DNA from: Verrucomicrobiota bacterium
GTDB taxonomy: Bacteria > Verrucomicrobiota > Verrucomicrobiia > Chthoniobacterales > UBA10450
NCBI GenBank assembly: GCA_003218525.1
Contig: QHNU01000147.1
Coordinates: forward strand, 1 to 12,542
Reading direction: 5' to 3'
DNA: 12,542 nt
Both the position numbers and the translations under genes were made by a program. The stretch's first letter is position 1. The number at the start of each line of letters is the position of its first letter. Positions 1 through 6,842 of the stretch are shown one piece after another. The notes under the pieces were generated by a model that saw nothing but the letters and a program-made list of their open reading frames with translations, searched no databases and was not told the origin of the DNA.

Positions 1-217
1 TGACTCTTAGAAGTTGCCACCTAACGGACATAGGAGTCAGACCGAAATCGTCCTAACTACTCTGCGGTGCGTTCGTCTTAGATCTTCGGAAACTCTCGGC
101 TTTGAGCTTCGCAGCGCAAGCCGCGATTTTTCTTTAATCCGGGCAGACGACATTGGCCGCTGTTGCAGAGTCTTGTCAGGAAACTCGTCCACCTTTTAGG
201 GTCCTTAGAGGAAAAAA
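1..217. other. Left flank, no gene recognised
   Basis: No supported coding region or RNA gene was found. The longest open frame (14-199, plus strand) resembles no known family and lacks a convincing ribosome site. The segment lies outside the displaced tRNA-Glu end at 218-245, so on the insertion model it is the ancestral sequence downstream of tRNA-Glu. Confidence 0.4.
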
Positions 218-245
218 ATGGCAGCGCGTACGGGAGTCGAACCCG
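218..245 (-). repeat. Displaced tRNA-Glu 3' end (att-like direct repeat)
   Basis: Bases 221-245 are identical, over 25 bases and in the same orientation, to 6728-6752, which is the T arm, 3' acceptor strand and discriminator of the intact tRNA-Glu(CUC). No D arm or anticodon arm follows, so this is not a gene. Read on the minus strand, the fragment continues into an encoded CCA and then a run of T, as a natural tRNA gene end would. The intact tRNA is instead followed by CGA. The simplest reading is that an element inserted in the 3' end of tRNA-Glu, supplied a replacement end, and pushed the original end to this position. Confidence 0.75.
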
Positions 246-386
246 CTTTTTGCATTGCGCAAATTTGCGGCACTTTGCGGTAAAGCCGCACGGTGTTGCG
301 CGTTACTGCATTAGCGGCTTTGCAAGCCGGTTGTCGTAATCGCGCAGAATTACGCAGTTCTCGTGTCCGAATCTGTCCGAATTGCC
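246..386 (-). repeat. Conserved element-end arm, copy 1
   Basis: This stretch next to the tRNA-Glu remnant has a diverged counterpart at 2890-3037. The best part, 340-386, matches 2991-3037 at 42 of 47 positions by eye. A second shared block, TGCGCGTTA, lies at 297-305 and 2948-2956. Measured from the CGGGA of the tRNA T arm (231 and 2881), the blocks sit at 67 and 109 bases here and at 68 and 110 bases in the other copy. On the minus strand both copies read GNS(D/E)RFGH--CVILRD and stop at a TAA inside the shared TAACGCGC. This could be the last codons of a lost gene, possibly an integrase, or a conserved recombinase-binding arm. The remainder, to position 496, shows nothing recognisable. 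Confidence 0.6.
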
Positions 387-496
387 TCGCGCGTGCGCGC
401 ACGTTCGTAGCTTCGCCCTCGCGGAGCTTGCGATCGCGGCTGTCAGCCCTATTTTAAGGGAGAGCAATGGGTCTGTCGTGGCAACAAGGGCCACTT

Positions 497-2600
497 TCAC
501 CGGCTGAAGAGGAACTCGGGCGGAATGATTTCACCGGGCTTGCCGGGAGGCGCCCAAAAAAGCCGCAGCGTTCCGGAGAAAATCACATTTTCGTACTGGA
601 CCGTGATCGGTAGAAAACCTTTCGACAAAGTGACCGCGGCCGTCTGGCGCGGCGGAGAACCGATTCGCCAATGATCGATGAGCAAGCCGGAGTTGAGGTA
701 GAGAGCGGAACCGTCGTCGGATTCAAGCACGAAGCTGTAGATTCCGGAGACCGGAATGTAAATTTCGCCTCTCCACATTCCGCAAAAAGGCGCGCGGAAC
801 GGTTCGTTCGCATCATTCCAGGCAAAATCGATCACGTCATCGTGACGCGGCAAGGTCTTTTCCGGATGTAAAAAAGTCGCGTTGGCACCGGGCGAGCTGA
901 CGTTCTGCAAAAATCGTCCGGGCGCCATGCCTCCCGTCAAACCATGGGCCGACCCGGGTCGCTCGATCGCGTACGGATCCCATAAGAGCGGCGCGAGACT
1001 GAAGACGAGAAGGAACCGAGAGAAAAGCACCGGTGCCCAGCGAACGACGCGCGATGTCGCGGGCGGGATCGTTAGGCGGAAAAGTAGCGCCAGCATTCCG
1101 GCCCAGATGAGCGCGAGTGGGAGTAGCTGAGCACGCGGCGACAGGTGCAGAAGTTGGCTGAGATTGAAAGAATAACCGGGCGCAATTTGATTTGCGAAAA
1201 TCCCGCCGGCATTGAGCGAGACGTGTCCGAGGAACAATTGGCGCAGATAGAAGAAGAAAGGATCGTGGACTTCGTAGGGCAGGCAGGGAGTGATTGCGGT
1301 CGCGCAAAACATCGCGAGAACAGAAACCGCGCCGAGCGCGATCGCAGCGACTGCAAAATAACGAGAGCAGAGCGATTGGAACCGTCATGAACGGAAGCAT
1401 CGGCACAATATGCCGTGGACCGATCGATACCGCTCCGCCCCAATAAACGATGCTATCGCCGAATCCGGAGTTGAACGCGAAGAAAGCCACAACCATTGCG
1501 AAACAAACGATCAGCTCCCGGCGCCACGCTGTTCTGTGCAACGTCACCAACGCCGGCAGGATCAGGCAAAGCCAGGGGTTGATGTAAAACAGACCGCGCT
1601 GACGACCGAAGGTGATTTGCCAGAGAACGCTCAGGCGCGGCCAGGTCACTCCGGCGAATCCGAGCCGATGTCCTCTGAACGCGGAGCCCGGCGCATTGTA
1701 TGCCGCGTATGAAATGAAGAAGAGCTGATGAAAGGCGCTCCAGTTATAAAGAAAAAGGGAACTCGCTGCCGCCGTGCCGGCGAGCGCGAAGAGAACAAAG
1801 CGCCGCCAATCTAGACTCGTTAGGCCGTAGAGGCCGATGATGACCGTGCCCAGCGCCGCTGGATATTCCAGCACCGGCGCGAAGCCAAGAAGCACTCCAG
1901 CCAACACAATCTCTGCCTGGCGCCGCCATTCGCCTGGGTTCAGCCGCGTGTCGTGTTGACGCTCCCTCCAAAGCAAAAAGAAACCGAGGAACAGAAAACT
2001 GGCCGCGAGCTGATGACTGAAACAAATTGTCGAGAAAGGAAAAGCGATCGTCCCAAGCGAATAGAGGAGCGCGAGGAGCAGCGCGACGACAGACGACAAA
2101 CCGATGCGACAGAGAAAGACGTAGAGTGCGCAACCCGTCAGCGCGGAAAACAGTCCGAGTGTGCTGAGTTGAACAAAATAGCTGATGAGGTGTACCCGCA
2201 CGGCTTCGCTCAGTGGGCCGATCGCAACCAGCGCGCGGCAGATTTTCCACGGCACCACGCAGAGGAAAGTCATCCCCGGCGCCTTGTTCGGAAAAATGTG
2301 CCCGTGCACCATGATGACGTCCGCGGTATCGCCGGCCAGGCGATCGATGCTCCACCGCCCCTCTTCAGCAAGCGCGCGAATCTGATCGAAGTGCGCGTTC
2401 TCGTTATCGCCGCCGGCGTGATAGAACCAGGCGAAGTTAATCAACAGAAAAAGAAACAGCAGTCGTAGCAGCTTCCCACCCGGCGCGGGATCCGTGCCTA
2501 ACGAATGCAGCCAGCTTCCTACTGTCTTCACCTGGCCTGCTATCTCTTGTTCTGGTCGATCACCACCTTTCGCGGGCCAACCTCGTCCATCGTTAGGCAT
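497..2600 (-). pseudogene. Membrane glycosyltransferase (GT-C-like) with C-terminal PA14 domain, split by a frameshift
   Basis: Two minus-strand frames together encode one protein of about 700 residues. The first runs from ATG 2600 to about 1359. It has a membrane helix near residues 45-62, then a loop with NENAHFDQIRALAEEGRWSID and HGHIFPNKAPG, and about eight to ten further hydrophobic helices. This layout is typical of ArnT/PMT-like lipid-carrier-dependent glycosyltransferases, with acidic residues in the first periplasmic loop. The second frame (about 1354 to 497) continues with two or three helices and ends in a PA14-type domain (GMWRGEIYIPVSGIYSFVL, ESDDGSALYLN), which usually binds sugar outside the membrane. 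Removing one T from the TTTT run (AAAA at 1355-1358 on the plus strand) joins the frames. Both sides remain well conserved, so this is either a recent mutation or an assembly error. The frame stays open upstream to 2678, but that extension runs through a tRNA remnant and was rejected. Sugar donor and acceptor are unknown. Confidence 0.75.
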
Positions 2601-2642
2601 ATTTGTGATGCGAGGGTTTGTTCCAATCGAACCGCGACAGGG

Positions 2643-2662
2643 AGCAACCCTAACGGGATTCG
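2643..2662 (-). repeat. Degenerate tRNA-Glu-like 3' fragment, copy A
   Basis: Twenty bases are identical to 2870-2889. On the minus strand they read like the 3' half of a T loop and stem followed by an acceptor strand (CGAATCCCGTTAGGGTTG), a pattern common at the 3' end of tRNA-Glu(UUC). The T loop is altered (TGCGAAT in place of TTCGAAT) and no other tRNA arm is present, so it is a remnant. Weak similarity to the other copy extends outward (2624-2642 against 2852-2869). It lies just upstream of the glycosyltransferase start and may mark the boundary of that gene's insertion. Confidence 0.5.
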
Positions 2663-2869
2663 CACACGTGTAAACCAAGCTCAGATGGACAGTGATTTTT
2701 CCTCGTGGCGGAACGACTTAAAATAAGGTGTCGATACCATCTAAGCGGAGCTACTTTATCTTTGCTCCGATGGTGACGCCGGTTTCTCTAATGGCAATGA
2801 TCTTCTCGCGACAGCGAAATCGGTTGTGGTCCCAACATCAATACGTGGACTCAATCGCGTTGCGAGGGC
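2663..2869. other. Spacer between two tRNA-like remnants, no gene recognised
   Basis: About 200 bases lie between the two tRNA-Glu-like fragments. On the minus strand, around 2750-2810, there is a short open stretch ending in ETGVTIGAKIK and a stop that could be the tail of a decayed gene. It has no start and matches no family that I recognise. No promoter or terminator stands out. Confidence 0.3.
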
Positions 2870-2889
2870 AGCAACCCTAACGGGATTCG
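2870..2889 (-). repeat. Degenerate tRNA-Glu-like 3' fragment, copy B
   Basis: Identical to copy A over 20 bases. Here the T loop TTCGAAT is intact on the minus strand and the 3' T-stem strand is CCCGT, but the 5' T-stem strand does not pair properly and no D or anticodon arm is present. It shares the CGG-TTCGA-TCCCGT core with the tRNA-Glu(CUC) end. It stands in the same position relative to an element arm (2890-3037) as the 221-245 remnant does to 246-386. Confidence 0.55.
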
Positions 2890-3037
2890 AAGCCGATGGA
2901 GCCGTTTCGCGATTATGCGCGGTTCCTGACATTTTCCGTCGGGAAAATGCGCGTTAACCGCCAATAGAGTCAAATCGGATATTGCCGAAATCGCGCAAGA
3001 TTACGCAGGTCCCGTGTCCGAATCTTTCCGAATTGCC
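2890..3037 (-). repeat. Conserved element-end arm, copy 2
   Basis: Diverged copy of 246-386. The block 2991-3037 matches 340-386 at 42 of 47 positions, and TGCGCGTTA at 2948-2956 is also shared, with offsets from the tRNA-like core differing by only one base. On the minus strand it reads GNSERFGHGTCVILRDF and stops at the TAA at 2954-2956. Several differences from copy 1 are synonymous or conservative when read this way, although the comparison is too short to be decisive. It probably marks the end of a second element of the same family, whose body is the segment towards tRNA-Glu. Confidence 0.55.
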
Positions 3038-3088
3038 CTCACGCGCGCGCGAGAGATAGTTGTGACGAGGTCGACAACCTGAGCTGAC

Positions 3089-3787
3089 TCAACTCTGGGC
3101 CGAGCTCCTGACTCGAAACTCGCATCGTGGATTTAGGCGGTAGTGGCATTGCTGTTTGATTGAAGCGCCGGTGGATTGAGCCAAGAAGTTCTCGACCAAG
3201 TTACAAACTTCCGGGTGATGTGCCACGACTGCGGCTAGTGGACAACCCTCCGCACGAAGCAAGAATGTTCCGTGATCGGATTCAATGGTGATGGAGCCGC
3301 CAATTGCTTCGATAAGCCTTCCCGCTTCGCGCGCGCGGCTTCGCAGCGAGGTGAGGTGCGGCTTGCTTAACGCCGGTTTTGCAAGGCGATCGCCGGCGCC
3401 GCGCACAATTGCGGTAACGGTGCGACGCGAATATCGGTGTTTGAGTTCCGTTAATAGTTGCTGAAGCGACAATTTGTAGGCGTTGGGAAAGCGCTGATCG
3501 ACTTGTTCAGTCAGCTCGTAAGTTGCATGAGCTCGTCGTTTCCCCGGACGAGTTCCTCTGGCCCGCACTAGTCCGGCCCGCTGCAAGGAGGCGAGATGAA
3601 AACGGACCGCGTTGCGGGTCAATCGCAGCTGTTTCGCTAAATCGGCGACGGTGGCGACACCCCGGCCGAGAAGATCAACAAGTTCGGCGCGGCTGCCGGT
3701 CGCCCGCGCAGCTTTTCCTCGGTCGTCAGTCGGATCCGCTGGTTTCAAGTCAGCTTGAAAGATAGCAAGATTGCTGGATCTCGGCAA
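3089..3787 (-). CDS. HTH transcriptional regulator with four-cysteine C-terminal domain (COG2345-like)
   Basis: A 232-residue cytoplasmic DNA-binding protein. Residues about 33-95 form an ArsR/DeoR-like winged helix (AELVDLLGRGVATVADLAKQ, then LTRNAVRFHLASLQRAGLV). The C-terminal part holds Cys182, Cys195, Cys214 and Cys222, spaced CX12C-X18-CX7C, and ends in PRCEFRV. This resembles the SufR/COG2345 class of regulators, some of which sense redox state or iron through an Fe-S cluster, but the spacing differs from SufR (CX12CX13CX14C), so the ligand is inferred. There is no ATG in the frame. The start given is the TTG at 3787, two bases from an operator-like palindrome (3790-3808) and with no visible ribosome site. 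A later TTG (Leu14) is possible. The gene is divergent from the DoxX-like gene, which suggests joint control and autoregulation. Confidence 0.75.
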   Translation of the reverse strand: MPRSSNLAIFQADLKPADPTDDRGKAARATGSRAELVDLLGRGVATVADLAKQLRLTRNAVRFHLASLQRAGLVRARGTRPGKRRAHATYELTEQVDQRFPNAYKLSLQQLLTELKHRYSRRTVTAIVRGAGDRLAKPALSKPHLTSLRSRAREAGRLIEAIGGSITIESDHGTFLLRAEGCPLAAVVAHHPEVCNLVENFLAQSTGASIKQQCHYRLNPRCEFRVRSSAQS

Positions 3788-3789
3788 TA

Positions 3790-3808
3790 AGTCAAAAAAA
3801 CTTTGACT
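3790..3808. promoter_or_regulatory. Palindromic operator between regulator and DoxX-like gene
   Basis: A perfect inverted repeat AGTCAAA-N5-TTTGACT is centred at 3799, in the 96-base gap between divergent genes. It abuts the regulator start. Its right arm also supplies a TTGACT that could serve as the -35 box of the plus-strand promoter, with a weak AAATTC 17 bases on. Binding by the neighbouring HTH protein is inferred from position alone. Confidence 0.6.
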
Positions 3809-3883
3809 ATTTCGGGGAACCGACGAAATTCTGACAGCCCAAGGAATCGGGTGTTTTTCCGGTTCAACCGTTAACGAAGAATT

Positions 3884-4291
3884 ATGAAAGAAGTCACCAC
3901 TACTAGAGCGAATGATTCATCGGCCAATCGCCTGGACCAGCAAGCTTTTGCCATCTTGCGATTTGGATTCACCGTTGCGCCCATCATTGCGGGCGCGGAC
4001 AAATTCCTGCATCTCCTCGTCAATTGGGATCAATATCTTCCAGCCGTGATGAACAATCTGGTCGGCGGCCACGGGCATCAATTGATGCTGGTCGTCGGCG
4101 TAATCGAAATCATCGCCGGGATTGGCGTGGCTCTTAAGCCGCGCATCTTCGCCTATGTCGTTGCCGCCTGGCTCCTTTTGATCATTTGCAATCTTTTGGC
4201 TGTCCCTGGGTATTTCGATGTGGCATTGCGTGACCTCGGTCTTTGTCTGGGCGCTCTCGCGCTTGGCCGATTGAGCCAGCATTTCGACTGA
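3884..4291 (+). CDS. DoxX-like integral membrane protein
   Basis: A 135-residue protein starting at an ATG just after a GAAGAA that may act as a weak ribosome site. After a polar N terminus of about 20 residues it has four predicted membrane helices, roughly 23-43, 64-86, 90-108 and 112-129. The patterns VAPIIAGADKFLHLLVNWDQ, VGVIEIIAGIGVALKPRI, AYVVAAWLL and YFDVALRDLGL are typical of DoxX-like proteins. Such proteins sit in the cytoplasmic membrane. Their biochemical role is poorly defined, with links to thiosulfate oxidation and oxidative stress in some bacteria. It diverges from the cysteine-rich regulator across a shared palindrome and is probably its target. It appears intact. Confidence 0.8.
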   Translation: MKEVTTTRANDSSANRLDQQAFAILRFGFTVAPIIAGADKFLHLLVNWDQYLPAVMNNLVGGHGHQLMLVVGVIEIIAGIGVALKPRIFAYVVAAWLLLIICNLLAVPGYFDVALRDLGLCLGALALGRLSQHFD

Positions 4292-4383
4292 GTTAAACGC
4301 GACCGGCGCGCAAACTGAGCGGCCAAACGATCGTTCGAACTGCGTCCCAAGGCATTCGCCAACTCTACGGCTTTGACGCACCC

Positions 4384-4630
4384 TCAATATTGAAAGGACA
4401 GCACGCGTGGTTGCTCATGCGTCATGTGCGAATGAATCGCAACGACGCTAATTCCGCTGGTGCGAAGTTTGCTCAAGGCGGGCTGTAATTCGTCCTCCGT
4501 TCCAACAAAATCCCCCTCCAACGCCGCATTTTATCCGCGCCGCTACAGACACCTTCGACGCAATCGCCTGTACCTCTTTTCCTGCTTTCCTGATTGCGGC
4601 TGAGATGATGTAGCGGTTACCCTGTAGCAA
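4384..4630 (-). pseudogene. Decayed DUF1259 (LppY/LpqO-like) gene remnant
   Basis: Read on the minus strand, 4384 to about 4515 encodes AALEGDFVGTEDELQPALSK and then LRTSGISVVAIHSHMTHEQP before a TGA. This closely resembles the C-terminal repeat of DUF1259 proteins (GDF-TEDE-QP, ALR-GI, A-H-HM, E-PR). Upstream, in a different frame, 4448-4630 gives AIRKAGKEVQAIASKVSV, which resembles the N-terminal part of the same family. The two pieces are out of frame, about 25 residues of the usual connection are missing, and no plausible start or full N terminus exists. It is a dead fragment, and its original function, little known even for intact members, cannot be stated. The rest of the 4292-4686 gap holds nothing recognisable. 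Confidence 0.6.
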
Positions 4631-4686
4631 CTAATTGCTGTTTTCCCCAGGTAAGGTGTCGAAGGGAAGGCGGCAAATCGAATGCG

Positions 4687-6219
4687 ATGGCTGCAAAGGA
4701 CTCACCATCGAATAGCGATCGGGGCTCATCGCTGGATCCTTCCGCCGAAGAGATTCGCCGCTGGGGCAACGCTGCGATCAAAGCGATGGCAGATTATCAT
4801 GGATCGATCCGAGAGCGGCGCCTTTATCCGCAGACGACGGCTCATCAAATTCGCGAACGCTTAGAGCGCGCTCTACCGGCAGAGGGAAGCGATTTCGAGA
4901 CTGTGCTTGCTACGTTCCAAGATGCGATCGTCGATCTCAGCCGGCACAATGCCCATCCGCGAATGTTCGGATACGTGCAAGCGCCGGGAGCAGCTATCGC
5001 AGCCTTCGCCGATCTGCTGGCATCGATGCTAAACGCCAACCTGACCGCGTGGCGGTCAGCGCCGGCTGCGGTGGAACTCGAGCGATTAACGATAAATTGG
5101 ATAACAAAGATGTTAGGCTATGATCGCAACTCCGCTGGACTATTCGTCAGCGGCGGCTCGACGGCAAACCTGGCCGCACTGGCGGCGGCACGCCGGGCCA
5201 AGGCGTCGGAAGAACTTTTGAGCAAAGGTGTACGATCCCTTCCTCAGGAGATGCGGGTCTATGTCTCGGAAGAGACGCACCACTCCGTCGCCAAAGCTGC
5301 TGCACTGCTGGGTATCGGCCGGGAGAACGTGAGAATCGTGAGAGTTGATGAACGTTTCAAAATCCGTATCGATGATCTCGTCGCCAAAATCGATGAAGAT
5401 CTCAAGGCTGGCCATTTGCCATTTTGTGTGGTGGCAAACGCTGGTACGGTGATGACCGGCGCGGTCGACCCGCTCGCCGAAATGAGCGGGATCGCACAAC
5501 AATTCAACCTCTGGATGCATGTCGATGCCTGCTACGGAGGATTTGCGGCAATGGCGAAATCCGTGCGACCTCTCTTTCATTCCATTGATAAGGCCGACTC
5601 GGTTGCACTCGATCCACACAAATGGCTTTATCTTCCAGTCGATTGCGGCTGCATCTTGTATCGCGCCCCGGAGACGGCGCGCGCTACCTTCGCGCATGAA
5701 GCCGAGTATACGCGAGTGATTGCGCAGGAGGCGGAGGAAGCGTTCGCTTTCTGGGATTACGGGCCGGAGCTATCGCGTCGGTTCCGAGCACTGAAAGTCT
5801 GGATGCTGCTCAAAAGCGTCGGTGTTCGTACGCTCAGTAAAGCGATTGAAAAGGATCTGGCGTGCGCGAGACATTTCGAGCAATTGGTGCAGGCGAGTGA
5901 TGATTTCGAAATGCTTGCGCCGGTTGAGCTATCCATTTTCTGTTTCCGCCACCTGCCAGTGCGAATGAAACAAGCATTGGCCAGCGCGAATGAAAATACC
6001 CGCAGGCAGGTTAATGAGGAGCTTGATTCCATGAATGAGCGCCTACTTGTCGAACTACAGCGCGACGGCAGTTCATATCTTTCGAACGCGCTAATTCACG
6101 GTCGATTCGCATTGCGTGGTTGCGTCATGAACTACCGTACGACTTCGCATGACATGGAAATTCTTCTGAATGATCTGCGTCGAGTTGCAAGGCGACTGAA
6201 AGTCAAAGTCTCCGTTTAG
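4687..6219 (+). CDS. PLP-dependent group II decarboxylase (aromatic-L-amino-acid / glutamate decarboxylase family)
   Basis: A complete 510-residue cytoplasmic enzyme of usual family length. In order: N-terminal swap helix (EEIRRWGNAAIKAMADY), substrate-site loop HNAHPRMFGYV (about 88-97), phosphate-binding SGGSTANL (155-162), HHS with the ring-stacking His199, NAGTVMTGAVDPL (251-263), HVDACYGG with the pyridine-binding Asp280, and DPHKW with the Schiff-base Lys312. A C-terminal small domain follows. Members remove the alpha-carboxyl group of amino acids such as DOPA, tryptophan, tyrosine or glutamate, and some of this branch act as aldehyde synthases. The substrate cannot be fixed from sequence. 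ATG 4687 is preceded by a GGAAGGCGG stretch about 16 bases upstream, rather distant for a ribosome site. An ATG at 4682 is in another frame. No biosynthetic partners are adjacent. Confidence 0.88.
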   Translation: MAAKDSPSNSDRGSSLDPSAEEIRRWGNAAIKAMADYHGSIRERRLYPQTTAHQIRERLERALPAEGSDFETVLATFQDAIVDLSRHNAHPRMFGYVQAPGAAIAAFADLLASMLNANLTAWRSAPAAVELERLTINWITKMLGYDRNSAGLFVSGGSTANLAALAAARRAKASEELLSKGVRSLPQEMRVYVSEETHHSVAKAAALLGIGRENVRIVRVDERFKIRIDDLVAKIDEDLKAGHLPFCVVANAGTVMTGAVDPLAEMSGIAQQFNLWMHVDACYGGFAAMAKSVRPLFHSIDKADSVALDPHKWLYLPVDCGCILYRAPETARATFAHEAEYTRVIAQEAEEAFAFWDYGPELSRRFRALKVWMLLKSVGVRTLSKAIEKDLACARHFEQLVQASDDFEMLAPVELSIFCFRHLPVRMKQALASANENTRRQVNEELDSMNERLLVELQRDGSSYLSNALIHGRFALRGCVMNYRTTSHDMEILLNDLRRVARRLKVKVSV

Positions 6220-6433
6220 ACGGGATTAGTCGCCTATCCCACTGCGTTACCAAAAGTGAATGCCCCGAGAGCTGTTTTTCGTTGAACCGATGGACTGCAA
6301 GCCAGTTGACTCGCTGCCAAGCGGCGAAGAGTGGCAGTAGCTCTTGAGCGCTACGGCGTTGCGCCACCGACATAGAGAGCCGGCCGGAGTTCCCGCTGTT
6401 GCCGTGTTTCTCGCCGCCTGACAAACCTGTCCG

Positions 6434-6676
6434 TCAGACTACCGCCTTCAATCCCTCATTGGTGATCGTCTCAACAACGTTCCAATTGTCGTCGAGCGCC
6501 TGAAGGTCGCAGCGACCATAACCCATGCGCTGCCGTGCGTACTCCAACGCGTTTTGTCGGCCATTTTCACCGCACCAGACCGGACAAACGCCTTCAGCCT
6601 CGAAAACTTCCCAGTCGCCTTTCTTTTTCCAGCGCGAGTTGCGTGACGGTCGGACCTGAATGATTCGCGTGCTCAT
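6434..6676 (-). CDS. Small DUF2188-like hypothetical protein
   Basis: Eighty residues from ATG 6676; a TTG at 6694 would add six. It is basic at the N terminus and then reads WEVFEAEGVCPVWCGENGRQ, NALEYARQRMGYG and a final NWNVVETI. This arrangement of a strand, a helix with a regularly spaced ALEYA-type segment and a second strand pair recalls small DUF2188-like single-domain proteins, but the match is by shape only. Two cysteines (in VCPVWC) could bind metal. No signal peptide or membrane segment is seen. It lies 52 bases beyond the 3' end of tRNA-Glu on the same strand, within the presumed inserted segment, so it may be expressed by read-through. The 214 bases between it and the decarboxylase hold nothing recognisable. 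Confidence 0.55.
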   Translation of the reverse strand: MSTRIIQVRPSRNSRWKKKGDWEVFEAEGVCPVWCGENGRQNALEYARQRMGYGRCDLQALDDNWNVVETITNEGLKAVV

Positions 6677-6727
6677 GCGTGTACGAAACTGCAATTTAAG
6701 CTAGTTAGTCCCCCGGAGTAGCGAATC

Positions 6728-6752
6728 GCAGCGCGTACGGGAGTCGAACCCG
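6728..6752 (-). repeat. tRNA-Glu 3' end, direct repeat partner of 221-245 (att-like core)
   Basis: The last 24 bases of tRNA-Glu(CUC) plus one flanking base are repeated exactly at 221-245 in the same orientation, bracketing about 6.5 kb. Such a duplication is the usual trace of site-specific integration in a tRNA gene, where the incoming element restores the 3' end. Confidence 0.75.
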
Positions 6753-6800
6753 TGCACCAGCCTTGAGAGGGCTGTGTCCTAACCACTAGACGAACGCGCC
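6729..6800 (-). tRNA. tRNA-Glu(CUC)
   Basis: A complete 72-base cloverleaf. The acceptor GGCGCGT pairs with ACGCGCT (including a G1-U72 wobble). The D arm is GTCTAGTGGTTAGGAC, the anticodon stem CAGCC/GGCTG encloses the loop CTCTCAA with anticodon CUC, the variable loop has four bases, and the T arm is ACGGG-TTCGACT-CCCGT. The discriminator is G. No CCA is encoded (the next bases are CGA), although the displaced copy at 218-245 does carry CCA. It starts 42 bases after the stop of the secreted-protein gene on the same strand. Confidence 0.95.
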
Positions 6801-6842
6801 AGAGTGCGTCGAAGTTTACCCAGAGACTTTCGCCCGGCAACG

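Noticed and set aside
66..90. Similarity of TGCGTTCGTCTTAG to the 5' end of tRNA-Glu on the plus strand
   Set aside because: It is on the opposite strand to the 3' remnant, only about a dozen bases match, and no anticodon or T arm follows. Probably chance.
837..1350. Continuation of the first glycosyltransferase frame beyond the frameshift
   Set aside because: Past about 1355 this frame loses hydrophobic pattern and becomes arginine- and serine-rich, while the other frame continues the membrane protein and PA14 domain.
1953..2468. 171-residue plus-strand open frame opposite the glycosyltransferase
   Set aside because: Very charged, low-complexity composition with no recognisable domain. It is the reverse of codons for membrane helices.
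2601..2678. N-terminal extension of the glycosyltransferase to 2678
   Set aside because: It uses a TTG start and translates a tRNA-like remnant (the minus-strand frame spans 2643-2662). The ATG at 2600 is preferred.
2740..2850. Possible C-terminal coding tail (ETGVTIGAKIK, minus strand)
   Set aside because: Too short, no start, no recognisable family and apparent frame change upstream.
2726..4661. TAAGGTGTCGA occurring at about 2726 and 4651
   Set aside because: Only 11 bases with no extended similarity, so chance cannot be excluded.
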